A stretch of 64,000 nt of DNA from Rhizobium bangladeshense (GTDB taxonomy: Bacteria > Pseudomonadota > Alphaproteobacteria > Rhizobiales > Rhizobiaceae), in the NCBI RefSeq assembly GCF_001662075.1, contig NZ_LYPL01000005.1:248001-312000 (forward strand). The letters run 5' to 3'. Below are positions 7,500 to 16,207 of this stretch, piece after piece; the stretch's first letter is position 1, and the number at the start of each line of letters is the position of its first letter. The notes under the pieces are model-generated. The model did no database searches, had not been told where the DNA came from, and saw nothing but the letters and a program-made list of their open reading frames with translations. The position numbers and the translations under genes are program-made.

Positions 7500-8309
7500 T
7501 CAGTAGGGACCGGTGCGCGACAGATGGACGTCGTAGTCGTGCAAGGCAGGATCGGCGTTCATCGCCGCAAAGATCGGCGCCAGGCGTTCGGCCCATGCAG
7601 CAATACCGGTCTCGTCTGCGATCAGATCCTGGCGCACTTCGAGCAGCGCGTGCGGGATGCCGGTCATCATGCAGTGCCGGTACATGGTATCGCCCTTCAG
7701 GGCGCCGTCATAGGGCTCGTTGTCGCCAACGAAGAGATCGGGATCGGCGCGCAGCATGTCGAGCAGCGGGCCGACCGCGCGCCGGTCGCTGTCCCAGAGA
7801 ACGGCGGCATGCCAGGGGCGAGGAATTCCTTTCCACGCCGGCGTGAAGGAATGCAGCGACAGGACCAGCGGCGCCCGGCCGGTGGCGTTCGCTACCTTAT
7901 CGATCGTGTCCGCCACGGCGTTGTGATAGGGGCGGTGGAAGGTCTCGATACGATACTCCCACTCCTGCGGTGTGATCGGGTGGTTGCCCGAGATGACGGC
8001 GCCGTCGGAAATTTTCATGATCAGCGTCGGATCATCCTCGCCGCGGTTCGGGTCGATCAGCAGGCGCGAGAAGCCGCCGAGCACCGCGGGCACGCCGAGT
8101 GTCGCCGAGAGCTGCCGCGTCAGGCCCTCGATGCCGATGTCATAGGCGATGTGGCGGGCAAAGGCCGCATCGGGCAGACCGAGCCGGCCGTATCGCGCGG
8201 GGAGGCGGTTCATCGCGTGATCGGCGAGGATCACCATGCCTTTGTCATGTTTTCCCGGTAGGCTTTCGAAGGATTGGAAGTCGTCCATGAAGGAATTGCC
8301 GTTCGTCAT
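7500..8309 (-). CDS. N-formylglutamate amidohydrolase family protein
   Basis: Predicted zinc hydrolase of the N-formylglutamate amidohydrolase (FGase) family, which releases glutamate and formate at the end of one histidine degradation route. Visible hallmarks are VILADHAMNRLP near the start, the YDIG segment, VLSLHSFTP in the middle and ALLEVRQDLI near the end, the usual metal and substrate positions. The frame is open to 8354, but family members begin close to MDDFQSF; I mark the ATG at 8309, with 8288 as an equally reasonable start because neither has a strong ribosome site. No hut genes are nearby, so the real substrate may be another N-acyl amino acid. Confidence 0.8.
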   Translation of the reverse strand: MTNGNSFMDDFQSFESLPGKHDKGMVILADHAMNRLPARYGRLGLPDAAFARHIAYDIGIEGLTRQLSATLGVPAVLGGFSRLLIDPNRGEDDPTLIMKISDGAVISGNHPITPQEWEYRIETFHRPYHNAVADTIDKVANATGRAPLVLSLHSFTPAWKGIPRPWHAAVLWDSDRRAVGPLLDMLRADPDLFVGDNEPYDGALKGDTMYRHCMMTGIPHALLEVRQDLIADETGIAAWAERLAPIFAAMNADPALHDYDVHLSRTGPY

Positions 8310-8490
8310 TGCGCAGTCGGGCGCAGTGATCGCATGGGGTTGCCGCCGGTTCAAGCGCGACAGGCGGCGGGAAGCGAAGATGAAGCCTTGATGCGCGGTT
8401 TGTGAAAGGAAATATAATCGATTAGCATCGCGTTGACTTTCGCATGACGGCGGCGCAAGAAGACACGGATACGAATAACCGTGGAGCTAT

Positions 8491-8976
8491 TTGGGAGCCG
8501 TGTTGATTCAAGCCGCGCCAAGTTTCCTCACGCGGTCCGGACCGCTGGTCCGACTCGCTCTGTTCGCTCTTGCAGCCTTAATGCCGTTCTTCATCGCAGA
8601 TGCCGCACGCGCCGATTTTCGCGTCTGCAACGGAACACAGAATCTCGTTGGCGTCGCGATCGGATACCGGGCCAAGGATGGCTGGGTGACGGAAGGCTGG
8701 TGGCAGGTGCCGGCAACCACCTGCGCCACGCTGATCGAGGGAGAACTGCAGTCGCGTTATTATTACCTCTACGCAGAGGACGCCGCCCGGGGAGGGCGAT
8801 GGACGGGTGACGTGCAGATGTGCGTGGCGGAAAACGAGTTCAAGATCTCGGGTGTGCAGGATTGTTATGCCCGCGGTTACCAGAAGATGGGTTTCAAGGA
8901 ATACGACACGGGCCGCCAGGGCAGCTGGATGGTCCAACTCTCCGACACCCCAGGGACGCAAGAAAGCCAGAATTGA
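8491..8976 (+). CDS. DUF1036 secreted protein
   Basis: Predicted exported protein of about 161 aa. A hydrophobic signal segment (LALFALAALMPFFIADAARA) is followed by the DUF1036 domain with FRVCNGT, GW-x-TEGWW and conserved cysteines. Function is unknown; family members are small periplasmic proteins. The start is uncertain: TTG at 8491 has GGAG five bases upstream, and GTG at 8500 or TTG at 8503 are alternatives. The stop overlaps the pyk start (TGATG), so it is translationally coupled to pyruvate kinase, an arrangement common in rhizobia. Confidence 0.8.
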   Translation: MGAVLIQAAPSFLTRSGPLVRLALFALAALMPFFIADAARADFRVCNGTQNLVGVAIGYRAKDGWVTEGWWQVPATTCATLIEGELQSRYYYLYAEDAARGGRWTGDVQMCVAENEFKISGVQDCYARGYQKMGFKEYDTGRQGSWMVQLSDTPGTQESQN

Positions 8977-10415
8977 TGAAGCGTAATCGCAAAATTAAAA
9001 TCCTCGCCACCCTCGGGCCCGCCTCCTCCGAGGAATCGATGATCGAAAAGCTCCACCAGGCCGGTGCCGATGTCTTCCGCATCAATATGAGCCATGCGAG
9101 CCACGAGCTGATGCGTACGCTTATCGAGCGTATCCGCTCGGTCGAGGCGCGCTCCGGCCGGCCGATCGGCATTCTCGCCGACCTGCAGGGACCGAAACTG
9201 CGTGTCGGCAAGTTCGTCGACAGCAAGGTCGACCTGAAGCCCGGCCAGACATTCACGCTCGACAACAACGAGGCGCTTGGCGACCAGACCCGTGTCTATC
9301 TGCCGCACCCCGAAATCCTGGAATCGGTGCAGCCCGGCCATCGCCTGCTGATCGACGACGGCAAGCTCGCGCTCCGCGCGGAAAAGTGTGACGGCAAGAG
9401 CATCGTCACGACGGTTATTTCGGGCACCCGCATTTCCGACCGCAAGGGCGTCAGCCTTCCCGACACGCTGCTCGGCGTCGGTGCGCTGACGGATAAGGAC
9501 CGCGCCGACCTCGACGCGGTGCTCGCCACCGACGATGTCGACTGGGTGGCGCTGTCCTTCGTCCAGCGTCCCGACGACCTTGCCGAAGTGCGCAAGATCG
9601 CCCGCGGCCGCGTTGGTCTGATGTCGAAGATCGAAAAGCCGCAGGCTCTCGAGCGCATCGAGGAGATCATCGAGCTTTCCGATGCACTGATGGTCGCCCG
9701 CGGCGATCTCGGCGTCGAAATGCCGCTCGAATCGGTTCCCGGCATCCAGAAGCAGCTGATCCGCGCCTGCCGCCGTTCGGGCAAGCCGGTGGTCGTCGCC
9801 ACGCAGATGCTGGAATCGATGATCTCGGCGCCGGTGCCGACGCGCGCCGAAGTCTCCGACGTCGCGACCGCCGTCTTCGAAGGTGCCGATGCCGTCATGC
9901 TGTCGGCCGAATCGGCCTCCGGCGACTATCCGGTCGAAGCCGTCTCGACCATGGCGTCGATTGCCACCGCCATCGAGCGCGAGCCGCATTATCCCGGCAT
10001 CATCTATGCCCAGCGCGCCCAGCCGGAAGCGACTGGCGCCGATGCGATCTCGCTCGCTGCGCGCCAAATCGCCGAAACGCTGAAGCTGTCGGCGATCGTC
10101 TGTTATACTTCGTCGGGCACGACAGGCCTTCGCGCCTCGCGCGAGCGCCCGCAGGTACCGATCCTGGCGCTGTCGCCGATCATCAAGACGGCACGCCGGC
10201 TTGCCATCGTCTGGGGCCTGCATTGCGTCGTCACTCATGACGCCACCGATCTCGACGACATGGTCAACCGCGCCTGCCGCATCGTCGCGGACGAAGGCTT
10301 CGGCAAGCCGGGCGACCGCATCATCATCTCGGCCGGTGTGCCTCTCGGCACGCCCGGCGCCACCAACATGATCCGCATTGCCTATATCGGTTCCGACGGC
10401 CAGAGCGGCATCTGA
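8976..10415 (+). CDS. pyk: Pyruvate kinase
   Basis: A 479-aa pyruvate kinase, converting phosphoenolpyruvate and ADP to pyruvate and ATP in the last step of glycolysis. Motifs are in the usual order: ILATLGPAS at the N-terminus, NMSHASHE, ILADLQGPKLRVG, the active-site MSKIEKPQA, MVARGDLGVE, ATQMLESM and GADAVMLSAESASG, then a C-terminal regulatory domain. The length is normal for the family. I chose the ATG at 8976, overlapping the upstream stop, because the protein aligns with family N-termini from there; the longer open frame upstream is shadow. A strong terminator follows. Confidence 0.97.
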   Translation: MKRNRKIKILATLGPASSEESMIEKLHQAGADVFRINMSHASHELMRTLIERIRSVEARSGRPIGILADLQGPKLRVGKFVDSKVDLKPGQTFTLDNNEALGDQTRVYLPHPEILESVQPGHRLLIDDGKLALRAEKCDGKSIVTTVISGTRISDRKGVSLPDTLLGVGALTDKDRADLDAVLATDDVDWVALSFVQRPDDLAEVRKIARGRVGLMSKIEKPQALERIEEIIELSDALMVARGDLGVEMPLESVPGIQKQLIRACRRSGKPVVVATQMLESMISAPVPTRAEVSDVATAVFEGADAVMLSAESASGDYPVEAVSTMASIATAIEREPHYPGIIYAQRAQPEATGADAISLAARQIAETLKLSAIVCYTSSGTTGLRASRERPQVPILALSPIIKTARRLAIVWGLHCVVTHDATDLDDMVNRACRIVADEGFGKPGDRIIISAGVPLGTPGATNMIRIAYIGSDGQSGI

Positions 10416-10435
10416 TCCGACCGTTCCTTCAAAAA

Positions 10436-10468
10436 GACCGCCGCCACAACGAGGCGGCGGTCTCTTTC
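10436..10468 (+). terminator. Terminator of pyk
   Basis: Perfect 10-bp stem (GACCGCCGCC / GGCGGCGGTC) with a 7-base loop followed by TCTTTCGTT, 20 bases after the pyk stop. Typical intrinsic terminator. Confidence 0.85.
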
Positions 10469-10539
10469 GTTGATGGGGTGTTGTTGCCAAGAGCTGCTGC
10501 GCGTGCAAGTTTCGTTCCTCTGACCTGGGAGGGATCATT

Positions 10540-11175
10540 ATGGACACCGTTACGCTTGCCGCCTTTGCAGCCGTTTCCTTCGTCGGTATTGCGACGCCGG
10601 GGCCAACAGTGCTGCTGGCCCTGACCAACGGTTCACGCCTCGGTCTGCGCCGGGCAATTGCCGGAATGGTCGGCGCGGTGCTCTCCGATTTCGTGCTGAT
10701 CGGCGCCGTGGCGGTGGGGCTCGGCGCGCTGCTGGCGGCATCCGAATTCTGGTTCTCGATGCTGAAATGGGCGGGTGCTGCCTATCTTGCCTTTCTCGGT
10801 ATCATGCTGCTGCGCTCGAAAGGCGGGATCGATGCGGCGTTGCAAGCAGGTGCGCCGGCCGGCGCGGCGTCGACTTTCTCGATCGGCCTGAAGAGTTTCA
10901 TGGTCGCGGCGACCAATCCGAAGGGCTATCTGTTCTTCTCGGCTTTCCTGCCGCAGTTCATCGATCCAACCCAGCCGCAGGCAGGGCAATATGCGCTGCT
11001 GGCGCTGGTCTTTGCCACGCTCGATTTCATCATCATGTTCGGCTACGCCTTCTTCGGTTCGCAGGCGGTGCGTTTCCTTAAGACCTCAGGCACCCTTTGG
11101 CTGGAGCGCGCCTGCGGCGGCGCGCTCCTGGCGCTTGCCGGCTCGCTCGCCTTCTACCGCCGGGCAACCATTTGA
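10540..11175 (+). CDS. LysE/RhtB family amino-acid exporter
   Basis: A 211-aa inner-membrane protein with about six hydrophobic segments, of the LysE/RhtB exporter family that expels amino acids or their analogues. Typical features are the ATPGPTVLLAL segment near residue 20 and SFMVAATNPKGYLFFSAFLPQF in the middle. The ATG is preceded by GGGAGGG. No regulator adjoins it, and the substrate cannot be predicted. Confidence 0.88.
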   Translation: MDTVTLAAFAAVSFVGIATPGPTVLLALTNGSRLGLRRAIAGMVGAVLSDFVLIGAVAVGLGALLAASEFWFSMLKWAGAAYLAFLGIMLLRSKGGIDAALQAGAPAGAASTFSIGLKSFMVAATNPKGYLFFSAFLPQFIDPTQPQAGQYALLALVFATLDFIIMFGYAFFGSQAVRFLKTSGTLWLERACGGALLALAGSLAFYRRATI

Positions 11176-11183
11176 CGCCAGCG

Positions 11184-11734
11184 TCAGGGCAGGGACAGGT
11201 GACCGACGCGATAGGCCTGCATCTGCCCGCCGATCTCTGGCATCTCGCGCCATAGCCTGAAGCGCACCCGCGTCCATGTCGTCGGTTCGAAGCTGGAGAC
11301 GGAGGCGAGCGCGCCGCCTGCCGCAACCTCGGCTTCAGCCTGCGCGCTTTCGGCCCGCCGGATATCAGCGAGGGGCGCGTAAGGCTCGGTCAATAGGATA
11401 TCGCGGGTCGCAAATACGGCGGCAGCGATCTCAGCCGAAAGCTCGGCTTGCCAGACAATCCAGGTTATGACCGTCGGCCAGCCGAAGGCGCCGGTCAGGG
11501 CTTCGAATCCCGGGCCACAGAGAAAGTCACTTGCCCCTTCCGGTTTCTGCCAGAGATAGAAGAGCGCATAGAGATTGTCGCGACTCGCGCATTCGCCTCG
11601 GCAGGCGCTGAGATAGGCTTTGAAGCCGAGATTGGGGATACCGTCTAGCAGCGGCCCTTGTCGCGGATGCGTCGGTCGACGATCGACATGTCGTAATCGG
11701 CGGGCAGGGTGAAGCTGTATTGCATGGCAATCAT
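11184..11734 (-). pseudogene. DUF4865 family gene broken by a 1-bp frameshift
   Basis: Reading from the ATG at 11734 gives MIAMQYSFTLPADYDMSIVD, and this frame ends at a TAG at 11645-11647. If one base is restored near 11653 (a GGCCC run), the frame continues for about 183 codons with LLDGIPNLGFKAYLSACRG, YALFYLWQKPEGASDFL and FGWPTVITW, the DUF4865 family pattern. DUF4865 genes typically sit behind a tautomerase with a divergent LysR gene, as here, and the start overlaps the tautomerase stop (ATGA). The single-base loss may be a real inactivation or a sequencing error. The family's function is unknown. Confidence 0.75.
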
Positions 11735-12150
11735 GAGCGTTCCCTTGCTGCCCGCAGCCGCCAGTCGGGATCCGTCATCTGCGCGATACCGTTGCCGAAG
11801 GACCAGTCTTCCGGGGCGCTGGTGCTGATGACGATCATCACGTCTTCCGGCCGAAGACCCGGCGATTGCGCCAGGAGATCGACAAGCCGGCGATAGAGCG
11901 CCGCCTTCATCTCGGCCGTTCGGGGTCGGCCGATGGTGATCGAGATATAGACGAAATCGCCGGAGCGCGGGCCGGCGAGATAGCTGCTGTCGAAGATCAG
12001 CTCGTTCTCATCATGCTGGTGGATGGCCTGGAAGCGATCGTCCTCAGGCACGTCGAAGGTCTCGACTAGGGCGCGCTGGATGGCGTCGGCGAGTGCCGCG
12101 AGATAGTCCGGCGACTTGCCTTTGCGAAGGGAAATGCGAACAAAGGGCAT
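11731..12150 (-). CDS. Tautomerase family protein
   Basis: A 139-aa tautomerase-superfamily protein of the longer 4-oxalocrotonate-tautomerase-like type. The mature N-terminus would start with the catalytic Pro1 after Met removal (MPFVRISL), as in the family. The ending ISTSAPEDWSFGNGIAQ is characteristic of the tautomerase_2 group. The ATG at 12150 has GGAG 6 bases upstream, while the in-frame ATG at 12162 lacks a site and would mask Pro1. It is coupled to the frameshifted DUF4865 gene and divergent from a LysR regulator, which probably controls the pair. Substrate unknown. Confidence 0.85.
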   Translation of the reverse strand: MPFVRISLRKGKSPDYLAALADAIQRALVETFDVPEDDRFQAIHQHDENELIFDSSYLAGPRSGDFVYISITIGRPRTAEMKAALYRRLVDLLAQSPGLRPEDVMIVISTSAPEDWSFGNGIAQMTDPDWRLRAARERS

Positions 12151-12267
12151 CGGGATCTCCATGGTTGGGGCCGTCCGCCGGCCTTGACAACAGCACCATT
12201 GCACGGCACGATGATGCTGAAAATCAGAATATTTTGGACAAATAATCCCGAAAATCTGGACTATGTG
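12151..12267. promoter_or_regulatory. Divergent LysR/tautomerase control region
   Basis: The 117-bp gap between the tautomerase and LysR starts holds an AT-rich core near 12213-12257 with T-N11-A type patches (for example around AATCAGAATATTTTGG). This is where a LysR protein would be expected to bind, by analogy to divergently arranged regulators. No exact operator is assigned. Confidence 0.45.
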
Positions 12268-13161
12268 ATGCGGCGGACCATCTTCGATCTTAACGTGCTT
12301 CGAACCTTTTCGACCGGCATGGAGCTCGGCAATTTCACCAAGGCGGCCGAAAGGCTCGGGCGTTCGACCTCGGCGGTCAGCGCGCAGCTGAAGAAGCTGG
12401 AGGAACAGGCGGGCACGCCGATCTTCCGCAAGGCGGGGCGCGGGCTGGCGCTGACCGATGCCGGTGAGACGATGCTCGGCTATGCCAGGCGGCTGTTGGA
12501 ACTCAACGACGAGGCGGCCGCCGCCGTGCACAGCATCGAGCTGGAGGGCTGGGTGCGGCTTGGGCTGCAGGAGGATTTCGGAGAGACCTTGCTGCCCGAG
12601 GTGCTCGGCCGTTTCGCCCGCGCCCATCCGAAGGTCCGCATCGAGGCGCGGGTGGCACGCAATACCGAACTGCTCGAGCGCGTCACGTCAGGCAAGCTCG
12701 ATCTGGCGCTTGCCTGGAGCGACGGCGCGCTGACGGCGCATTGCGAGCGGATCGGCGAAGTGCCGATGTGCTGGATCGGGCCTGCTGCGGGGCCGCTCGG
12801 CTGGTATGCGGCCAGCGGTGAGCCGATGCCGCTCGCATCACTGGAGGCGCCGTGCCTGTTGCGCACCGCGGCGACAAAGGCGCTTGATGCGGCCGGCATT
12901 TCCTGGCGGCTCGCTTTCGTCAGTGCCAGTCTCGGCGGCCTCTGGGCGGCGACGGCAGCCGGCCTCGGTCTCACCATCCGCACGCCGATCGGCCTGCCGG
13001 CGAAGCTCCGGCCGCTGGCGCCCGAGGCGCTCGGCCTGCCCGAGCTGCCGAAGCTCGGCCTGGTCCTACATCGGGCCGAAGCCGAACTGCAACCGGCGGC
13101 GGCGCGGCTTGGCGAGTTGGTGATGCAATCCGTGCATGGGGCGCTGGTCTCTGCACATTGA
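12268..13161 (+). CDS. LysR-family transcriptional regulator
   Basis: A 297-aa LysR regulator. The N-terminal winged helix (residues about 5-62) has FTKAAERLGRSTSAVSAQLKKLE, followed by a co-inducer-binding domain. I start at ATG 12268 (MRRTIFDLNVL), 84 bases inside the longest frame, because the family DNA-binding domain begins here. It is divergent from the tautomerase/DUF4865 unit and is probably its regulator. The effector is unknown. Confidence 0.9.
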   Translation: MRRTIFDLNVLRTFSTGMELGNFTKAAERLGRSTSAVSAQLKKLEEQAGTPIFRKAGRGLALTDAGETMLGYARRLLELNDEAAAAVHSIELEGWVRLGLQEDFGETLLPEVLGRFARAHPKVRIEARVARNTELLERVTSGKLDLALAWSDGALTAHCERIGEVPMCWIGPAAGPLGWYAASGEPMPLASLEAPCLLRTAATKALDAAGISWRLAFVSASLGGLWAATAAGLGLTIRTPIGLPAKLRPLAPEALGLPELPKLGLVLHRAEAELQPAAARLGELVMQSVHGALVSAH

Positions 13162-13213
13162 CCCTTCCTGCTGACGGTTGATCGTGGCATCCGGCTTGAA
13201 AGGGCCGGATGCC

Positions 13214-14164
13214 TCAGGCTTGATATTGCTGCTGGGCGTTGCGGCGGATCGCCTGCGGCGGCTGGCCGAAAGCGCGCAGGAAGGCGCGCCGCATGCGTTC
13301 GCGATCGGCAAAGCCGGTCTCGTCAGCGACCACATCGATCGGATGACGGCTTTGCTCCATCATCAGCCGCGCCGCTTCGAGCCTCAGATTCTCGACTGCC
13401 TTGGCCGGCGACTGTCCGGTTTCGGCGCGGAAGGCGCGGCTGAACTGGCGAGGGCTGAGATGGGCCGCTTCCGCCAATTCTTCGACCGAAAGCGTCGATT
13501 TCAGATTGCTGCGGGCGTGGGCGAGCGCCTTCTGGATGCGGTCTGATTTAGGCTCCAGTTCCAGAAGGGCTGAAAATTGCGACTGACCGCCGGCGCGCCT
13601 GTGATAGACGACGAGCGTGCGGGCAACGGCGCGTGCCACCTCGAAACCGTAGTCCTTCTCGACCATCGCCAAAGCCAGATCGAGACCGGCCGTCATGCCG
13701 GCCGAAGTCCAGACCGGTCCGTCGATGATGAAGATCCGGTCCTCTTCCATCTTTATTTTGGGATAGCGGCTTTGCAGTTCGCGGGAGACATACCAGTGCG
13801 TCGTCGCGCGGCGGCCGTCGAGGATACCGGCTTCGGCAAGGAAGAAGGCGCCGGTGCAGATCGAGGCCAGCCGACGTGTGGCGGGCAGGGCGGCGCGGAT
13901 GAAATCGGCTTCCGCAGCATTCGGAAGCCTGATACCCGGTGCTCCGGCCACAATCAGTGTATCGAAGTTCGGCTCGCCGAAGGCCTCCGTCTCCATCACC
14001 ATACCAAGCGAGTTTGCAATCGGCCCGCCATTTTCGGAGAGGTAGCGGATCTCGTAGACCTTTTCCTCGAGTTCGAGATTGGCGAACTCGAAGGCCGAGA
14101 TCGCCGCCAAGCTCATGATCTGGAAGCCGGGGTAGAGCAGAAAGCCGATTTGCTGCATGGTCAT
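13214..14164 (-). CDS. GlxA-type AraC regulator with DJ-1/PfpI domain
   Basis: Predicted transcriptional regulator of about 316 aa. The N-terminal DJ-1/PfpI-like domain (residues 1-180) includes the ASICTGAFFLAEAGILDG elbow and THWYVSREL. The C-terminal AraC domain has two helix-turn-helix units: LSVEELAEAAHLSPRQFSRAF and IDVVADETGFADRERMRRAF. I chose MTMQQIGFLLYPGF at 14164; the upstream extension to 14209 lacks family sequence. It is divergent from the SDR gene, with a short palindrome between them, so the SDR is its likely target. The PfpI-like part probably senses a small ligand rather than acting as an enzyme. Confidence 0.9.
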   Translation of the reverse strand: MTMQQIGFLLYPGFQIMSLAAISAFEFANLELEEKVYEIRYLSENGGPIANSLGMVMETEAFGEPNFDTLIVAGAPGIRLPNAAEADFIRAALPATRRLASICTGAFFLAEAGILDGRRATTHWYVSRELQSRYPKIKMEEDRIFIIDGPVWTSAGMTAGLDLALAMVEKDYGFEVARAVARTLVVYHRRAGGQSQFSALLELEPKSDRIQKALAHARSNLKSTLSVEELAEAAHLSPRQFSRAFRAETGQSPAKAVENLRLEAARLMMEQSRHPIDVVADETGFADRERMRRAFLRAFGQPPQAIRRNAQQQYQA

Positions 14165-14202
14165 CGAGTACCGAAAAGAGGATGTCCTAAAAGGTGGTAT
14201 AT

Positions 14203-14218
14203 ATGACATTCAGGTCAT
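14203..14218. promoter_or_regulatory. Palindrome in the GlxA-regulator/SDR intergenic region
   Basis: ATGAC-attcag-GTCAT, an inverted repeat with 5-bp arms midway between two divergent genes, next to a TATATA stretch at 14199-14204. It is a candidate operator for the neighbouring AraC-type regulator; inference from position and symmetry. Confidence 0.4.
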
Positions 14219-14286
14219 TCGCAATCGGGCGTAAGACTCTCCTCAAGCGCAAGGCATCGGGCCGGCGCAATTGAAGGAGACTGACC

Positions 14287-15099
14287 ATGACGCAGGAACG
14301 CAATAAACCGGAGCATAGGGGCACGGCGCTGGTAACCGGCGCATCTTCTGGCATTGGAGCAATCTATGCCCATAGGCTAGCGAAGCAGGGTTACGACCTG
14401 ATCATCGTCGCCCGCAATGGCGAGCGGCTGAAGGCGCTGGCTAGCCGGCTGACCGATGAAACCGGCCGGAGCGTCGAGACCGTCGCCGCCGATCTCGGCG
14501 ACAGGGCAGGCCTTGCCCGCGTCGAAGGCGTGCTTAGGCAGGACCGGAGCATCACGCTTCTCGTCAACAATGCCGGCTTCGGCGGAACGGCGCCACTGCT
14601 TTCCGCCGATGTCGACAAGATGCAGGAGATGATCGAGCTCAACGTCACGGCGCTGACGCGGCTGACCTATGCCGCCGTTCCCGGCTTCGTCGCACGCGGC
14701 GGCGGCACGATCATCAACATCGCCTCCATCGTCGCGATCGCGCCGGAGCTTCTGAACGGCGTCTACGGCGGTACGAAAGCCTTCGTGCTCGCCTTCAGCC
14801 AGTCGCTGAAGCATGAGCTGGCGGAGAAGAATATCCGCATCCAGGCCGTACTGCCCGGCGCCACTGCAACGGAATTCTGGGGCATCGCCGGCACGCCGGT
14901 CGAGCATCTGCCCAACGAGATCGTAATGTCGGCGGAAGACATGGTCGATGCGTCGCTGGCCGGCCTGGAGCAGGGCGAATTCGCGACGATCCCGTCGCTT
15001 GAGGATGCCGATCTGCTTACCGCCTACGAACAGGCGCGCCAGGCACTGATGCCGAACCTCTCCCGCAGCGTGCCTGCACCCCGTTACAAGGCGGTGTGA
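14287..15099 (+). CDS. Short-chain dehydrogenase/reductase
   Basis: A 270-aa NAD(P)-dependent SDR. The cofactor motif TGASSGIGAIYA is near the N-terminus, NNAGFGG marks the structural motif, and the catalytic part is Ser in NIASIVA followed by Y-GGTK-A. The substitution pattern (ALVTGASSG, VYGGTKAFVLAFSQSL) is of the DltE/YdfG-like group. GAAGGAGACTGACC supplies a good ribosome site. It is divergent from the GlxA-type regulator, so it is probably induced by whatever that protein senses. Substrate unknown. Confidence 0.9.
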   Translation: MTQERNKPEHRGTALVTGASSGIGAIYAHRLAKQGYDLIIVARNGERLKALASRLTDETGRSVETVAADLGDRAGLARVEGVLRQDRSITLLVNNAGFGGTAPLLSADVDKMQEMIELNVTALTRLTYAAVPGFVARGGGTIINIASIVAIAPELLNGVYGGTKAFVLAFSQSLKHELAEKNIRIQAVLPGATATEFWGIAGTPVEHLPNEIVMSAEDMVDASLAGLEQGEFATIPSLEDADLLTAYEQARQALMPNLSRSVPAPRYKAV

Positions 15100-15108
15100 C
15101 CGGCGACT

Positions 15109-16083
15109 TTAGCCGAAGCGTTCGAGCGCCATAGCGAAAAGATCGGCATCAACATTCCCGCCCGAGGTGACGGCGACGACTGCATCGCTTTCCAGCGCCT
15201 CGCCGTGGAAGAGGGCGGCGGCGAGCGCCACGGCGCCGCCGGGCTCGACGACGATCTTCAACCGGGTGAACGCGAGCGCCATGGCGCGCAGCGCCTCCTC
15301 GTCGGTGACGACGATGCCGGCGCCGGCAAGGCGCTTGAGGATCGGGAAGGTGATGTTGCCGGGCTGCGGCGTCAGGATCGCATCGCAGATCGAGCCTGAT
15401 ATCGACGCGTTGCGTTCGATCCTGCCGGAGGCGAGCGAGCGGGTGGTATCGTCGAAACCATCGGGCTCGCAGGGCCGGACGCGGAGGCCGGGGGCACTGG
15501 CTTCGAGGGCAAGGGCAATGCCGGAGGTCAATCCGCCACCGCCGCAGGGCACGAGGACCTCGGCTGACGTCACGCCCTCTTCTTCGGCTTGTTCGGAGAT
15601 CTCGAGGCCGGTTGTGCCCTGGCCGGCGATCACCAACGGTTCGTCGAAGGGCTTGATCAGCGTCAGGCCGCGCTCGGCCGAGATCCTGGCGCCGATTTCG
15701 TCGCGATCCTCGTTGGCACGATCGTAGAGCACCACCTGGGCGCCGAAGGCGCGGGTGTTGGCGATCTTCAGCTTCGGTGCATCACTCGGCATGATGATAA
15801 CAGCGGGCACGCCGTGCAGCTTGGCGGCCAGCGCCACGCCCTGGGCATGATTGCCGGAGGAAAAGGCGATGACGCCGCGGGCGCGCACGGCCGGGTCGAG
15901 GCCGGAGACGGCAGACCAGCCCCCGCGAAACTTGAAGGAGCCGGTATGCTGCAGGCATTCCGCCTTCACGAACAGGCGCCGGCCGGCGATGTCGTTCAGG
16001 AAGGAGGAGGAGAGAAGCGGCGTGCGGCGCGCATGGCCGCGCAAACGGGCGCGGGCGGCGACAATCATTTCAATGCTTGCCAT
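15109..16083 (-). CDS. Threonine/serine dehydratase family PLP enzyme
   Basis: A 324-aa fold-type II PLP enzyme, predicted to deaminate threonine or serine (or to racemise serine) to a 2-oxo acid. The Schiff-base lysine is in TGSFKFRGG, SSGNHAQGVAL binds substrate, and the glycine loop PCGGGGLTSG binds phosphate. There is no C-terminal ACT domain, so it is not the classical feedback-inhibited IlvA; it fits the catabolic TdcB/serine-racemase-like group. I start at MASIEMIVAARA (16083). It converges on the SDR gene with only 9 bp between the stops. Confidence 0.88.
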   Translation of the reverse strand: MASIEMIVAARARLRGHARRTPLLSSSFLNDIAGRRLFVKAECLQHTGSFKFRGGWSAVSGLDPAVRARGVIAFSSGNHAQGVALAAKLHGVPAVIIMPSDAPKLKIANTRAFGAQVVLYDRANEDRDEIGARISAERGLTLIKPFDEPLVIAGQGTTGLEISEQAEEEGVTSAEVLVPCGGGGLTSGIALALEASAPGLRVRPCEPDGFDDTTRSLASGRIERNASISGSICDAILTPQPGNITFPILKRLAGAGIVVTDEEALRAMALAFTRLKIVVEPGGAVALAAALFHGEALESDAVVAVTSGGNVDADLFAMALERFG

Positions 16084-16207
16084 TCGGGAATCGTCCTGCT
16101 TGGAGAGTTCGCACATGCATAGGATGCGGCACGCCGTTTGTGAACGTCGACTTTGTCACCGTGACATGAATGGGATATCCGCCGCCGCCTGAACCGTTTG
16201 GCGCCCG

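Noticed and set aside
7122..8261. 379-aa plus-strand frame opposite DUF1244/amidohydrolase
   Set aside because: Shadow frame; the minus-strand genes have family motifs and ribosome sites.
8877..10628. 583-aa frame opposite pyk
   Set aside because: Long antisense frames are usual in GC-rich genes; no family features, and pyk is unambiguous.
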